Source: Agrococcus baldri (lineage in GTDB: Bacteria; Actinomycetota; Actinomycetes; Actinomycetales; Microbacteriaceae). Taken from it: a stretch of DNA of 64,000 nt. Made by a program: the position numbers and the translations under genes. Positions 34,202-42,411 of this stretch are shown here, one piece after another (position 1 is the first letter of the stretch; the number at the start of each line of letters is the position of its first letter). The stretch lies in NCBI GenBank assembly GCA_900114805.1, contig FOZN01000004.1:124001-188000 (forward strand), in the 5' to 3' direction. A model generated the notes under the pieces. It was not told where the DNA came from. It saw nothing but the letters and a program-made list of their open reading frames with translations, and did no database searches.

Positions 34202-36514
34202 TCAGTCCTTGCGGTCCCCGAGATCCTGCACGTCGTCGGCGCTCTTCGGCAGCGCGGGGAGGGTGCCGGTCGGCTGCTGCATGCGGGGCGTGAGCACCGA
34301 GGCGACATCCGACTCCTCGCTGACGGTGAGGAACGCGAGGTGCGCCTCGTAGCGGTCGAGCACGTCGTCGATGATCTGCTGCTTCGTCAGGCCCATCAGG
34401 TCGTAGCCGCCCGAGCCGGTCTGCGTGAACACCTCGAGTCGGAAGTACACGTCCGTCTCGCGCGACATGCGGCCGCCGAACATCGGCACCGGTGCCTCGA
34501 CGAGCGCCACTTGGTAGTGGAAGTCGCGGAACTCCGCCATCGACACCCGCAGCAGCGGCTCGTCGATGCCGGTGGTCGAGTTGGCCATCCTGCCCTGCTC
34601 GACCTCGTAGCCCTGCGCGCGGAACTCGGCCACGACATCCGCCATCGCCGGTCGCACGACCCGGTCGAGGAACTGCGCCACCTGATGCTTCGACGGGAAG
34701 GCGCGCATGCGCTCGAGCCGCTGCTTCCACGACCGCTCGGGCGCCCTGCCGCCGGTCGTCGCCATCGTGCGACGCTGCAGCACCCGGCCCTCGCGCTCGG
34801 CCCGCTCCATGCGCAGCACCTTCGAGAACGAGAGCATGACGAGGTAGGCGATGACGGTCACCGGCAGGGCGAAGATGAGTGTCGCGTACTCCATGGTGGT
34901 CACGCCGCCGGCGAGCAGCATCGCGATGGTCAGCAGTGCCGTCAGCAGCGCCCAGTAGATGCGCAGCCACTTCGGGCCGTCCTGGCTGGGCTCCGGGATG
35001 GAGGAGGAGAAGTTCGACATCACCATGGCGCCCGAGTTCGCGCTCGTCAGGTAGAACAGCAGGCCGGACAGCGTGGCGAGCCCGATCAGGAACATCGCGC
35101 CCGGGAACATCTGGAGCAGCGCGTACCAGCCCGCCTCCGGGCTCTCGACGGCGAGCTGGGCGAACTCGGTGTTGCCGCCCACGATCACCTCGTGCAGCGC
35201 CGAGTTGCCGAACAGCGACACCATGAAGAAGTCGCACAGCACCGGCGCGGTGATCGCGGCGATGACGAACTCCCGAAGTGTGCGGCCCCGCGAGATGCGC
35301 GCGAGGAAGACGCCGACGAACGGGCCCCAGGCGAGCCAGAACGCCCAGAAGAAGAGCGTCCAGCCGCCCATCCACTGCGCGCCGTCGGGCTCGTAGGCGA
35401 AGGTCTGCAGCGTTCGCTCGGGGAGCGTGACGATGAAGCGGCCGATGTTCTCGACCAGCGCGTTCAGCAGGAAGGCCGTCTGGCCGGTGAAGAGGATGTA
35501 GAGCATCATCGCCGCGGCGCTCCACAGGTTGAGCTCCGAGATCCAGCGGATGCCCCTGTCGACGCCGGAGGTGGTCGCGGCGATGGTGAGCAGCACCGCC
35601 ACGATCACGAGCCCGATCTGCAGCGCGATGCCCTGCGGCAGCCCGAAGATGAGCGAGAAGCCCACTCCCAGCAGCACGACGCCGATGCCCATCGAGGTGG
35701 CGACGCCGAACACGGTGCCCACCAGCGCGATGATCGAGATGCTGTCGCCCAGCGGGCCGCGCACGCGCTTGCCCAGCAGCGGGTACAGCGCCGCCCGGAT
35801 CGACAGCGGCATGCCCCAGCGGTAGGAGAAGTAGCCCATCGCCATGCCGAGCAGCGCGTACATCGACCAGCCCGCGATGCCGTAGTGGAACATCGTCCAC
35901 ACCACCGCGTCCTGCGCCGCAGCCATCGTCTGGCCGTCGCCGCTGGGCGGGTCGAGGTACTGCACGACCGGGCCCGTCACCGAGTAGAAGAGCATGTCGA
36001 TGCCGACGCCGGCGGCGAAGAGCATGGCCACCCAGGTGAACAGGTTGTACTGCGGCCGCGAGTGGTCGGGCCCGAGGCGCACGCTGCCCTCCTTCGAGAG
36101 CGCGACCCACAGCACGAAGCCGATCACGATGGTCACCGTGAGCACGTAGTACCAGCCCAGGTTGGTGGCGATCCAGCCGACCGCGGCCTGCATCGTGTCG
36201 TTGGCCTGCTGAGGCATCAGCATCGCCCAGATGGAGAAGGCGAGGGTGACGACCGAGGCGATGATTAGCACGCGCCAGTGCACGCGCGGGCCGCGGTGCT
36301 CCATGAGCTCGGTCGGGCCCTTGCTCATGTCGCTGCGCGAGAATGGCACGTCGCGCTCGTGCCGCTGCCGTTCGGGTGCGCGCTCCGTGCCGCCGAAGCG
36401 CGTGCGCTCGAGGGGCGGATGCGCTGCTCGGGCGGCGTCGTGGGCGCCCGGCGGGTGCCCCTCGTCGGCCGCTCCGCCGGCGTGGCCGTCCCTCATCCTC
36501 GCCATGCTCGCCAC
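34202..36514 (-). CDS. betT: BCCT family choline/betaine transporter, BetT-like
   Basis: A 770-residue betaine/choline/carnitine transporter with 12 predicted helices after a ~75-residue hydrophilic N-terminus. GVGIDMLFYSVTGPVVQYLDPP, VVWTMFHYGIAGWSMYALLGMAMGYFSYRWG and WTLFFWAFWLAWGPFVGVFLARISRGRT cover the conserved BCCT core. The long C-terminal cytoplasmic domain (~150 residues with VSMAEFRDFHYQVALVEAP) is typical of BetT osmoregulatory tails. H+- or Na+-coupled uptake of choline is likely, though no bet oxidation genes are in the window. The start is uncertain among three nearby ATGs (36514, 36505, 36496). Confidence 0.9.
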   Translation of the reverse strand: MASMARMRDGHAGGAADEGHPPGAHDAARAAHPPLERTRFGGTERAPERQRHERDVPFSRSDMSKGPTELMEHRGPRVHWRVLIIASVVTLAFSIWAMLMPQQANDTMQAAVGWIATNLGWYYVLTVTIVIGFVLWVALSKEGSVRLGPDHSRPQYNLFTWVAMLFAAGVGIDMLFYSVTGPVVQYLDPPSGDGQTMAAAQDAVVWTMFHYGIAGWSMYALLGMAMGYFSYRWGMPLSIRAALYPLLGKRVRGPLGDSISIIALVGTVFGVATSMGIGVVLLGVGFSLIFGLPQGIALQIGLVIVAVLLTIAATTSGVDRGIRWISELNLWSAAAMMLYILFTGQTAFLLNALVENIGRFIVTLPERTLQTFAYEPDGAQWMGGWTLFFWAFWLAWGPFVGVFLARISRGRTLREFVIAAITAPVLCDFFMVSLFGNSALHEVIVGGNTEFAQLAVESPEAGWYALLQMFPGAMFLIGLATLSGLLFYLTSANSGAMVMSNFSSSIPEPSQDGPKWLRIYWALLTALLTIAMLLAGGVTTMEYATLIFALPVTVIAYLVMLSFSKVLRMERAEREGRVLQRRTMATTGGRAPERSWKQRLERMRAFPSKHQVAQFLDRVVRPAMADVVAEFRAQGYEVEQGRMANSTTGIDEPLLRVSMAEFRDFHYQVALVEAPVPMFGGRMSRETDVYFRLEVFTQTGSGGYDLMGLTKQQIIDDVLDRYEAHLAFLTVSEESDVASVLTPRMQQPTGTLPALPKSADDVQDLGDRKD

Positions 36515-36524
36515 CCTTCCCTTC

Positions 36525-36537
36525 GTTATCTGATAAC
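36525..36537. promoter_or_regulatory. 13-bp perfect palindrome before the BetT-like gene
   Basis: GTTATCTGATAAC is a perfect palindrome with 6-bp arms, 11 bp before the transporter start in the 45-bp gap below the DUF6328 gene. It is the most AT-rich spot in the neighbourhood. I infer an operator for a dimeric repressor or an overlap with a -10 element. Confidence 0.45.
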
Positions 36538-36559
36538 CAAGGATCTCACCAGCCGAAGG

Positions 36560-37036
36560 TCACTCACGGGCGGGAGCCCGCCGGCGTGCGATCCACGCGA
36601 TGGTCCAGAGCGCCACCAGCACCGCCAGCGTCACGCCCGCGGCCCAGATGCCCGCGGCCGCCGAGAGCACCACTTCGAAGATGAACGAGGTGACGCCGAC
36701 AACGAGGGCGGAGACCACCACGAGCGTGGCGATCAGGAAGCGGTTGCCCAACTGCACGACATCCGCCTTCATGCGCTTGGCGAAGTGCAGGCGGTGCACG
36801 ACCACCGGCGTCATGCCCAGCAGCGTGGCGAGCCCGGCGATCGCGACGAGCACCAGGTAGTGCACGATCTCGTCGGCATCCAGATCCTTGAAGCCGCTCT
36901 GGAAGGCGACCGCGAGCAGGAAGCCCGAGATCAGCTGCGTGCCGGTGAGCACCACGCGCAGCTCCTGCAGGATGTCGGCGAAGTTGCGGTCGGCGCGCTC
37001 CTCAGGAGTCTCGTCGCGCCCACGGGAGTCGTTCAC
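36560..37036 (-). CDS. DUF6328 family membrane protein
   Basis: A 158-residue protein with the pattern of DUF6328: ADRNFADILQELRVVLTGTQLISGFLLAVAFQSGF, then KDLDADEIVHYLVLVAIAGLATLLGMTPVVVHRLHF and two more hydrophobic helices (four in all). Function unknown. GTG 37036 is used with GGGAAG about 8 nt upstream. Both the ribosome site and the start codon lie in a 12-bp hairpin (37031-37067), which may repress its translation. Confidence 0.85.
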   Translation of the reverse strand: MNDSRGRDETPEERADRNFADILQELRVVLTGTQLISGFLLAVAFQSGFKDLDADEIVHYLVLVAIAGLATLLGMTPVVVHRLHFAKRMKADVVQLGNRFLIATLVVVSALVVGVTSFIFEVVLSAAAGIWAAGVTLAVLVALWTIAWIARRRAPARE

Positions 37037-37067
37037 AGCCGGATCTTCCCACCGCCCGGCTGTGAAC
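37031..37067 (-). promoter_or_regulatory. 12-bp hairpin enclosing the DUF6328 start region
   Basis: GTTCACAGCCGG (37031-37042) and CCGGCTGTGAAC (37056-37067) are perfectly complementary with a 13-nt loop. On the minus strand the 3' arm contains the GTG start of the DUF6328 gene and the loop contains its GGTGGGAAG ribosome site. It also starts 7 bp past the Rho_N gene stop, so it can double as a terminator. Confidence 0.65.
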
Positions 37068-37073
37068 GGGCGC

Positions 37074-37331
37074 TCAGTGGTTGCGCAGCCGCTCGATCAG
37101 CTCGTCCTTCCTCAGGTCGGAGTAGCCCTCGATGCCGAGCTCCTTCGCGCGATCCTGCAGCTCGTCGACGGTGCGGTCCTCGTAGTCGCCGGCCTCACCG
37201 CCGCGCTCGCCCACCTCGTCGCGGCCGTCGCGGGCCGCCGCGTTGGCGATGCGGGCCGACTTCTCCTTCGAGTTGCCCTCGTCGCGGAGCGTCTCGTAGA
37301 GCTCCTCGTCCTTGATGTGCGGATCAGGCAT
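37074..37331 (-). CDS. Rho termination factor N-terminal-like domain protein
   Basis: An 85-residue protein. The N-terminal half (PHIKDEELYETLRDEGNSKEKSARIANAAARDG) is the DUF7218-like segment, and the C-terminal RTVDELQDRAKELGIEGYSDLRKDELIERLRNH is a Rho_N/SAP-type helix-extended-loop-helix that binds nucleic acid. Such small proteins are common in actinobacteria and not characterised. ATG 37331 has GAGAGGA upstream at good spacing, so it can be made alone. The same frame is open upstream into the EamA transporter gene with no stop between them. Confidence 0.75.
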   Translation of the reverse strand: MPDPHIKDEELYETLRDEGNSKEKSARIANAAARDGRDEVGERGGEAGDYEDRTVDELQDRAKELGIEGYSDLRKDELIERLRNH

Positions 37332-38282
37332 GCCCATTCCTCTCGTCGTCGGTGCCCCCGACGCTACTCCGCGCGAGCGGCTCGTCAAGGGACTCGGCAG
37401 CGCGAGCAGCGCGATGCCGATGGCGACGACCGCGAGCCCGATCCAGCCGATGACGGCCGGGCGCTCGCCCACCACGAGCACGGCCAGCAGCGTCGCCACC
37501 ACCGGCTCGGCGAGCGCGATCGTGGTGGCGCTCGACGAGCGCAGCACTCGCAGCCCGAAGCCGAACAGCAGGTAGGCCAGCGCCATCGGCACGAGCCCGA
37601 GATAGCCGATCGTCGCGAGCCCCGCGGGGGAGGCGAGCGGTCCCACGCCGACGAGGGCGAGCCAGGCTGCGCACGCCACCCCGCCGACCAGGAAGAGCGC
37701 GCCCATGGCTCCCGAGGCGGATGCGCCGCGGGCGATGAGGCGGCTGCCTGCGAAGGCATACAGCGCGTAGCCGAAGCCGGCCACCAGCGCGAGTGCGACG
37801 CCCGCGGGCGCGAGCGACGCATCCGCTGCCGCACCGCCGTGCCCGCCGAGCGTCAGCAGCACGATGCCGACGGCGGCCACCCCCGTCGCGAGCGCCCAGC
37901 GGGCGTCGGGCCTGCGCCGGTCGACGGCCCATTCGAGCAGCGCCGCGAAGATCGGGCCGGAGCCGAGCGCGACGACGTTGCCGACGGCGACGCCCGCGAG
38001 CGCCATCGATGGGTAGTAGGCCGCCGGGTAGAGCACCACGCCGACGGCGCCCGCGAGCACCCAGGCGAGCTGCTGCCGCTGCCGCAGCACCGCCAGCACG
38101 CGTTTCGCCGAGATCGCGGCGAGCACGACGCCGCCGATGGCGAAGGTCGACAGCCCGATCGCGAGCGGCGAGGAGCCGGCGGGCGCGAAGTGCGCCACGG
38201 TGCCGGTCGTGCCCCACAGCACCGCGGCCAGCAGCACCGCCACCGCGTGCGCCGGGCGTCGAGGGGAAGCGAGCGTCGGCAC
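37074..38282 (-). CDS. EamA/DMT-family transporter reading through into the Rho_N protein
   Basis: Residues ~1-300 form a ten-helix EamA permease with two homologous halves (AVLLAAVLWGTTGTVAHFAP and LALVAGFGYALYAFAGSRLIA open them). It probably exports metabolites. GTG 38282 has TAGGAT exactly 6 nt upstream, a leaderless arrangement. The frame has no stop after the last helix and continues as ...RGMGMPDPHIKDEE into the Rho_N protein, giving a 402-residue product. Either this is a true fusion with an internal start, or a frameshift removed the permease stop. Confidence 0.75.
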   Translation of the reverse strand: MPTLASPRRPAHAVAVLLAAVLWGTTGTVAHFAPAGSSPLAIGLSTFAIGGVVLAAISAKRVLAVLRQRQQLAWVLAGAVGVVLYPAAYYPSMALAGVAVGNVVALGSGPIFAALLEWAVDRRRPDARWALATGVAAVGIVLLTLGGHGGAAADASLAPAGVALALVAGFGYALYAFAGSRLIARGASASGAMGALFLVGGVACAAWLALVGVGPLASPAGLATIGYLGLVPMALAYLLFGFGLRVLRSSSATTIALAEPVVATLLAVLVVGERPAVIGWIGLAVVAIGIALLALPSPLTSRSRGVASGAPTTRGMGMPDPHIKDEELYETLRDEGNSKEKSARIANAAARDGRDEVGERGGEAGDYEDRTVDELQDRAKELGIEGYSDLRKDELIERLRNH

Positions 38283-38341
38283 GGATCGATCCTACGGCCG
38301 CTGCTCCGGCCGCCCCCAGCGTCGCGTGCCAGCATGGGCGC

Positions 38342-39127
38342 ATGCGGCATCGGATCTCTGAGCTCCTCGCCGGCGCCGGCCTGTTCCTGCGCGGCTTCGG
38401 CACCTGGGCGAAGAACCCGGCGCTGATGGCGCTCGGGGCCGTGCCGGCGCTCATCGTCGGCACGCTCATGCTGACGCTCATCATCGTGCTGAGCTTCCAG
38501 GTGGGCGGCTGGGCCGACGCGCTCACACCGTTCGCCGACGGCTGGGCGCCGCTCTGGAGCGATGCGCTGCGGCTCGCGCTCGCGCTCGGGATCCTGGTGG
38601 GCGCGATCGTGCTGTGCGTGCTGACGTTCGCGGCCGTCACGCTCACCGTAGGCGAGCCCTTCTACGAGCGCATCTCGCGCTCGGTCGAGCAGCGGCTCGG
38701 CGGCATCGCCGCGCCGGTCGAGCTCGGCTTCTGGGTCTCGCTGCGGCGCGGGCTGCGCGACGCCGTGGTGCTCATCGGCACCGCGATCCTCACGGCCATC
38801 GCCGTGTTCGTGGTCGGCCTCATCCCGCTGGTCGGCAGCGTGCTCGGCCTCGTCGTCGGCGCCGTGCTCGGCGGCACGGCGCTCGCGCGCGAGCTCACCG
38901 GCATCCCCGGCGATGCCCGCGGCATGTCGCTCGCCGAGCGCCGGGCGCTGCTCGGCGCGCACCGGTGGCGCACACTCGGCTTCGGCATCGTCGCCTACCT
39001 GCTGCTGCTCATCCCCGGCGTCGCGGTGATCGCCACCCCGGCCGCGATCGTCGGCGCCACCCTGCTGATGCGCGATCTGCGCGGCGAGCCGACGGTCGCC
39101 CCGCTGGCCCAGCCGGGAGCCTCGTAG
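38342..39127 (+). CDS. EI24-domain membrane protein
   Basis: A 261-residue integral membrane protein of the EI24/CysZ-like group. The N-terminal ELLAGAGLFLRGFGTWAKNPALMALGAVPALI is the family opening, then VGEPFYERISRSVEQRLGG and the SLRRGLRDAVVLIG helix, with about four to five membrane segments. CysZ members transport sulfate, but most actinobacterial members are unassigned. CAGCAT lies 6 nt before ATG 38342 (leaderless), facing the EamA promoter across 59 bp. Confidence 0.85.
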   Translation: MRHRISELLAGAGLFLRGFGTWAKNPALMALGAVPALIVGTLMLTLIIVLSFQVGGWADALTPFADGWAPLWSDALRLALALGILVGAIVLCVLTFAAVTLTVGEPFYERISRSVEQRLGGIAAPVELGFWVSLRRGLRDAVVLIGTAILTAIAVFVVGLIPLVGSVLGLVVGAVLGGTALARELTGIPGDARGMSLAERRALLGAHRWRTLGFGIVAYLLLLIPGVAVIATPAAIVGATLLMRDLRGEPTVAPLAQPGAS

Positions 39128-39158
39128 ACTGGAGCCGCCCGCCAGACCGAGAGGTTCC

Positions 39159-40238
39159 ATGCCCATCGCAGCTTCCGTCCGTCGCGCCGACCCCAGCGAG
39201 ATCGCCGAGTGGGACGCGCGCATCGAAGCGAACCCCGACGGCGGGCACATGGTGCAGTCGCTCGCGTTCGCCGAGACCAAGCGGTTCGACGGCCTCGAGC
39301 CCGTCTTCCTCGTCATCGACGCACCGGTCGCCGGCGCCGAGGGCGCGACCGAGCGCATCCACGCCCTCGCCCTCGAGGGCAAGGTGTCGCTGGGGCGCTA
39401 CTGGTACCTGCCGATGGGGCCGACCGCGACCGACATGGCGCCGGTGGTCGAGGGCCTGCGCGCCTTCGCGCAGGGCGAGGACGGCCTGCTGGTGGTCAAG
39501 ATCGAGCCGCACCTCGAGCGCACGCCGGAGCGCATCAACGAGCTCGTCGCGCTCGGCCTCGAGCAGAGCCGCGACATGCAGGTCATGACGCACACCGTGG
39601 TGCTCGACCTCGCGCAGGGCGAGGAGGAGCTGTTCGCCTCGTTCTCGCAGATGATCCGCCGGCAGGTGCGCGGCGCGACCAAGAAGGGCTACCGCGTCGA
39701 GCGACCTGAGCCCACGCAGCTGACCTTCGACCGGATGCACGCGATGATGCTCACCGTCGCCGGCGGCAAGGGCATGGCGGGCATGCGCGAGCGCGCCTAC
39801 TACGACGAGTTCTGGGGCGCCTTCACCGCTAATGGCACCGGCCGCTTCTACTTCGGCTACGACGACGACTCGGGCGACCCGCAGGCGGGCATCTTCGTGA
39901 CCACCGCCGGCCGCACCGTGGTCTACAAGGACGGCGGCTCGCGCCCCGACCGCAAGATCAACGGCGGCTCGGCGCTGCTGCTGTGGACGGCGATGCAGGA
40001 CGCGATCGCCGACGGGAAGCTCGCCTTCGACCTGGCCGGCACCCCGCCGCCGGACCGTGTCGACGACCCGACGCATCCCTTCCACGGGCTGGCGCAGTTC
40101 AAGCTGCGCTTCGGCCCGATCTCGAGCTTCCTGCCGTCGTTCGACCTGGTGCTGCAGCCGATGCGGCACAGGCTCTGGGAGCGCGTCGTGCGCCGCATCG
40201 AATGGCGCATCAAGAAGGGCCCGGACACGCTGCGATGA
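39159..40238 (+). CDS. FemX/FemAB-type aminoacyltransferase, paralogue 1
   Basis: A 359-residue tandem-GNAT protein of the Fem family (lipid II aminoacyltransferases that use aminoacyl-tRNA to build peptidoglycan cross-bridges). LGRYWYLPMGPT, MIRRQVRGATKKGYRVER, GRFYFGYDD, TVVYKDGGSRPDRKINGGSALLLWTAMQDAI and PFHGLAQFKLRFGP mark the fold. No coiled-coil arm is apparent. GAGAGG precedes ATG 39159 and a TAGACT -10-like box lies at 39125-39130. First of three adjacent paralogues. Confidence 0.9.
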   Translation: MPIAASVRRADPSEIAEWDARIEANPDGGHMVQSLAFAETKRFDGLEPVFLVIDAPVAGAEGATERIHALALEGKVSLGRYWYLPMGPTATDMAPVVEGLRAFAQGEDGLLVVKIEPHLERTPERINELVALGLEQSRDMQVMTHTVVLDLAQGEEELFASFSQMIRRQVRGATKKGYRVERPEPTQLTFDRMHAMMLTVAGGKGMAGMRERAYYDEFWGAFTANGTGRFYFGYDDDSGDPQAGIFVTTAGRTVVYKDGGSRPDRKINGGSALLLWTAMQDAIADGKLAFDLAGTPPPDRVDDPTHPFHGLAQFKLRFGPISSFLPSFDLVLQPMRHRLWERVVRRIEWRIKKGPDTLR

Positions 40239-41296
40239 CCGAGGCCACGAGCGTCCGCTTCGCGACCGACGATGAGATCGCGCACTGGGACGAGCTGATC
40301 GAGCAGAACCCCGACGGCGGCATCATGACCAGCGCCAGGGCGATGGGCGAGATCAAGCGCTACGACCGGCTCACGCCGCGCTTCCTGGTGGTGGAGGGCG
40401 CGCAGACCGTCTACGCGCTCGCCCACGAGGGCGCCGTGTGGCTGGGCCGCTACTGGTACATCCCGCTCGGGCCCACCTGCGACGACCTGGAGGGCATGGT
40501 CGCCGCGATGCGCGAGTTCGGCAGCCAGCAGGACGGCCTGCTCGCCATCAAGGTCGAGCCGCACCTGCTGCGCAGCCCCGAGCTGATCGCCCGCATGGAG
40601 GCCGCCGGCACGGTGCGCAGCCGCGACATGCAGCTGCTGACGCACACCGTGGTGCTCGATCTGACCCTCGGCGACGAGCTGATCATGCAGTTTCAGAAGA
40701 AGCTGCGCTCGTCGATCCGCGGGGCGGAGAACAAGGGCTACCGGATCGAGACGATCGAGGCGCACGAGGCGACCGAGCACGACTTCGTGCGCTTCTACGA
40801 GCTGCTGAAGACCATCAACGGCGGCAAGGGCGTCGCCGCCATGCGCGAGTTCGCGTACTACCGGCTGTTCTGGGGCGAGTTCGCGAAGACCCGCAACGGC
40901 CGCTTCTACTTCGGCTACGACGACGAGGGCACCGAGGCGCAGGCCGCCATCTTCGTCACGCTCGCCGGGCGCACCGCCGTCTACAAGGACGGCGGCTCGC
41001 GCCCCTCGCGCGCCATCGCCGGGGGAGCGGCGCTGCTGCTGTGGCGCGCCATGCAGGACGCAGCGCGCGACGGCAAGACCGCCTTCGACCTGTGCGGCAC
41101 CCCGCGGCCCGAGCAGATGGACGACGAGACCCACTGGTACTACGGCGTGGGCCAGTTCAAGAAGAAGTTCGGACCGGTGGTGAGCTACCTGCCGTCGTTC
41201 GACATCCTGCTGCGGCCCATCCGCCACCGGCTGTGGGAGCGCGTCGTGCGCCGCATCGAGTGGCGCATCAAGCCCGGCACGGACGCACTGCGATGA
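40235..41296 (+). CDS. FemX/FemAB-type aminoacyltransferase, paralogue 2
   Basis: A 353-residue Fem-family protein closest to paralogue 1 (shared GRYWYIPLGPT, RSRDMQLLTHTVVLDL, GRFYFGYDDEG, TAVYKDGGSRPSRAI and the C-terminal RHRLWERVVRRIEWRIK). It likely acts on the same lipid II-linked peptide, adding a different residue or position. ATG 40235 overlaps the stop of paralogue 1 (ATGA). The near-identical C-terminal ends point to tandem duplication. Confidence 0.9.
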   Translation: MTEATSVRFATDDEIAHWDELIEQNPDGGIMTSARAMGEIKRYDRLTPRFLVVEGAQTVYALAHEGAVWLGRYWYIPLGPTCDDLEGMVAAMREFGSQQDGLLAIKVEPHLLRSPELIARMEAAGTVRSRDMQLLTHTVVLDLTLGDELIMQFQKKLRSSIRGAENKGYRIETIEAHEATEHDFVRFYELLKTINGGKGVAAMREFAYYRLFWGEFAKTRNGRFYFGYDDEGTEAQAAIFVTLAGRTAVYKDGGSRPSRAIAGGAALLLWRAMQDAARDGKTAFDLCGTPRPEQMDDETHWYYGVGQFKKKFGPVVSYLPSFDILLRPIRHRLWERVVRRIEWRIKPGTDALR

Positions 41297-41306
41297 GGAG
41301 GCCAGC

Positions 41307-42374
41307 ATGACCGGCTCATGGACCATCCGCCGCGCGCGGCAGGAGGAGCTGCTCGACTGGGATGCCAAGGTGCAGGCCAACCCCGACGGCGGGCAGTGGA
41401 CGCAGGGCCTCGCCTACGCGCGGCTCAAGTCGACCGAGCGCCTGCACCCGGTCTTCCTCGTGCTCGAGTCGCCCGGCACCACGGTGCACGCGCTCGCACT
41501 CGAGCACCGCAGCCTCGCGGGCCGCTTCTGGTACCTGCCGCTCGGCCCCGGTGCCGCCTTCGACGACCTCCCGGGCATCGCGGATGCGCTCCGCTCGGCC
41601 CGCTGGGATGTCACGAAGGGCGTGTACGCGGTCAAGGTCGAGCCCTACGAGGTCGACACGCCCGAGCGGCGCGCGCTGCTGGCGGATGCGGGCTACCGGG
41701 TCGCCAACACCGTGCAGCAGAACATCCACACGGTGCTGGTCGACCTGACGCCAGAGGTGGACGACATCTTCGCCGGCTTCAACAAGAAGCTGCGCAACCA
41801 CATCCGCAACGCCGTCAAGCACGGCTACCGGGTCGAGAAGGCCGAGCCGGGCGAGGCGACCTACCGGCAGATGTACGAGCTCATGCAGACGGTCGCCGGC
41901 GGCAAGGGCGTCGACACCATGAAGTCGTACGACTACTACCGCACGCTCTGGGGCGAGCTGTGCGACCGCGGCCAGGGCCACTTCTGGTTCGGGTACGACG
42001 GCGCGCACGACGGTCCCCAGGCATCCGCCTTCATGATCGGCTTCGGCCGCTACGCGCTGGCGAAGGACGGCGGCTCGGTGCCCGACCGCGCCATCCGCGG
42101 CGGTGCCCACCTGATGCGCTGGACGGCGATGCAGTGGTTCAAGGAGCAGGGCCGCGAGGTGTACGACACGTATGCGACGCCGCCCTCGTGGCAGGCGGAC
42201 GACGAGTCGCACCGCATGCACGGTCCGGGCATCTTCAAGCGCCTGTTCGGGCCGATCACCGACCACCTGCCGAGCCACGACCTGGTGCTCGACGAGCCGC
42301 GCTACCGGCTGTTCCTGCGGCTGCTGCTGCCGGCCGAGCGGCGCGTGCGGCGGCGCCCCTGGGGCATCTGGTAG
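41307..42374 (+). CDS. FemX/FemAB-type aminoacyltransferase, paralogue 3
   Basis: A 355-residue Fem-family protein, more diverged: FWYLPLGPGAAF, FNKKLRNHIRNAVKHGYRVEKAEPG, GHFWFGYDGAH, YALAKDGGSVPDRAIRGGAHLMRWTAMQW and HRMHGPGIFKRLFGP. An AGGAGG site precedes ATG 41307, 10 bp after paralogue 2, so all three form one operon. The C-terminus is shorter on conserved features than in the other two, suggesting a different step of bridge assembly. Confidence 0.9.
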   Translation: MTGSWTIRRARQEELLDWDAKVQANPDGGQWTQGLAYARLKSTERLHPVFLVLESPGTTVHALALEHRSLAGRFWYLPLGPGAAFDDLPGIADALRSARWDVTKGVYAVKVEPYEVDTPERRALLADAGYRVANTVQQNIHTVLVDLTPEVDDIFAGFNKKLRNHIRNAVKHGYRVEKAEPGEATYRQMYELMQTVAGGKGVDTMKSYDYYRTLWGELCDRGQGHFWFGYDGAHDGPQASAFMIGFGRYALAKDGGSVPDRAIRGGAHLMRWTAMQWFKEQGREVYDTYATPPSWQADDESHRMHGPGIFKRLFGPITDHLPSHDLVLDEPRYRLFLRLLLPAERRVRRRPWGIW

Positions 42375-42411
42375 CCCGACGCCGGCGCAGCCGAGGACCG
42401 GCGCGCCCGGC

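Noticed and set aside
33989-36268. 759-residue plus-strand frame opposite the BetT-like gene
   Set aside because: Rich in His, Arg, Glu and Gln with no motifs; it mirrors the hydrophobic codons of a twelve-helix transporter on the other strand.
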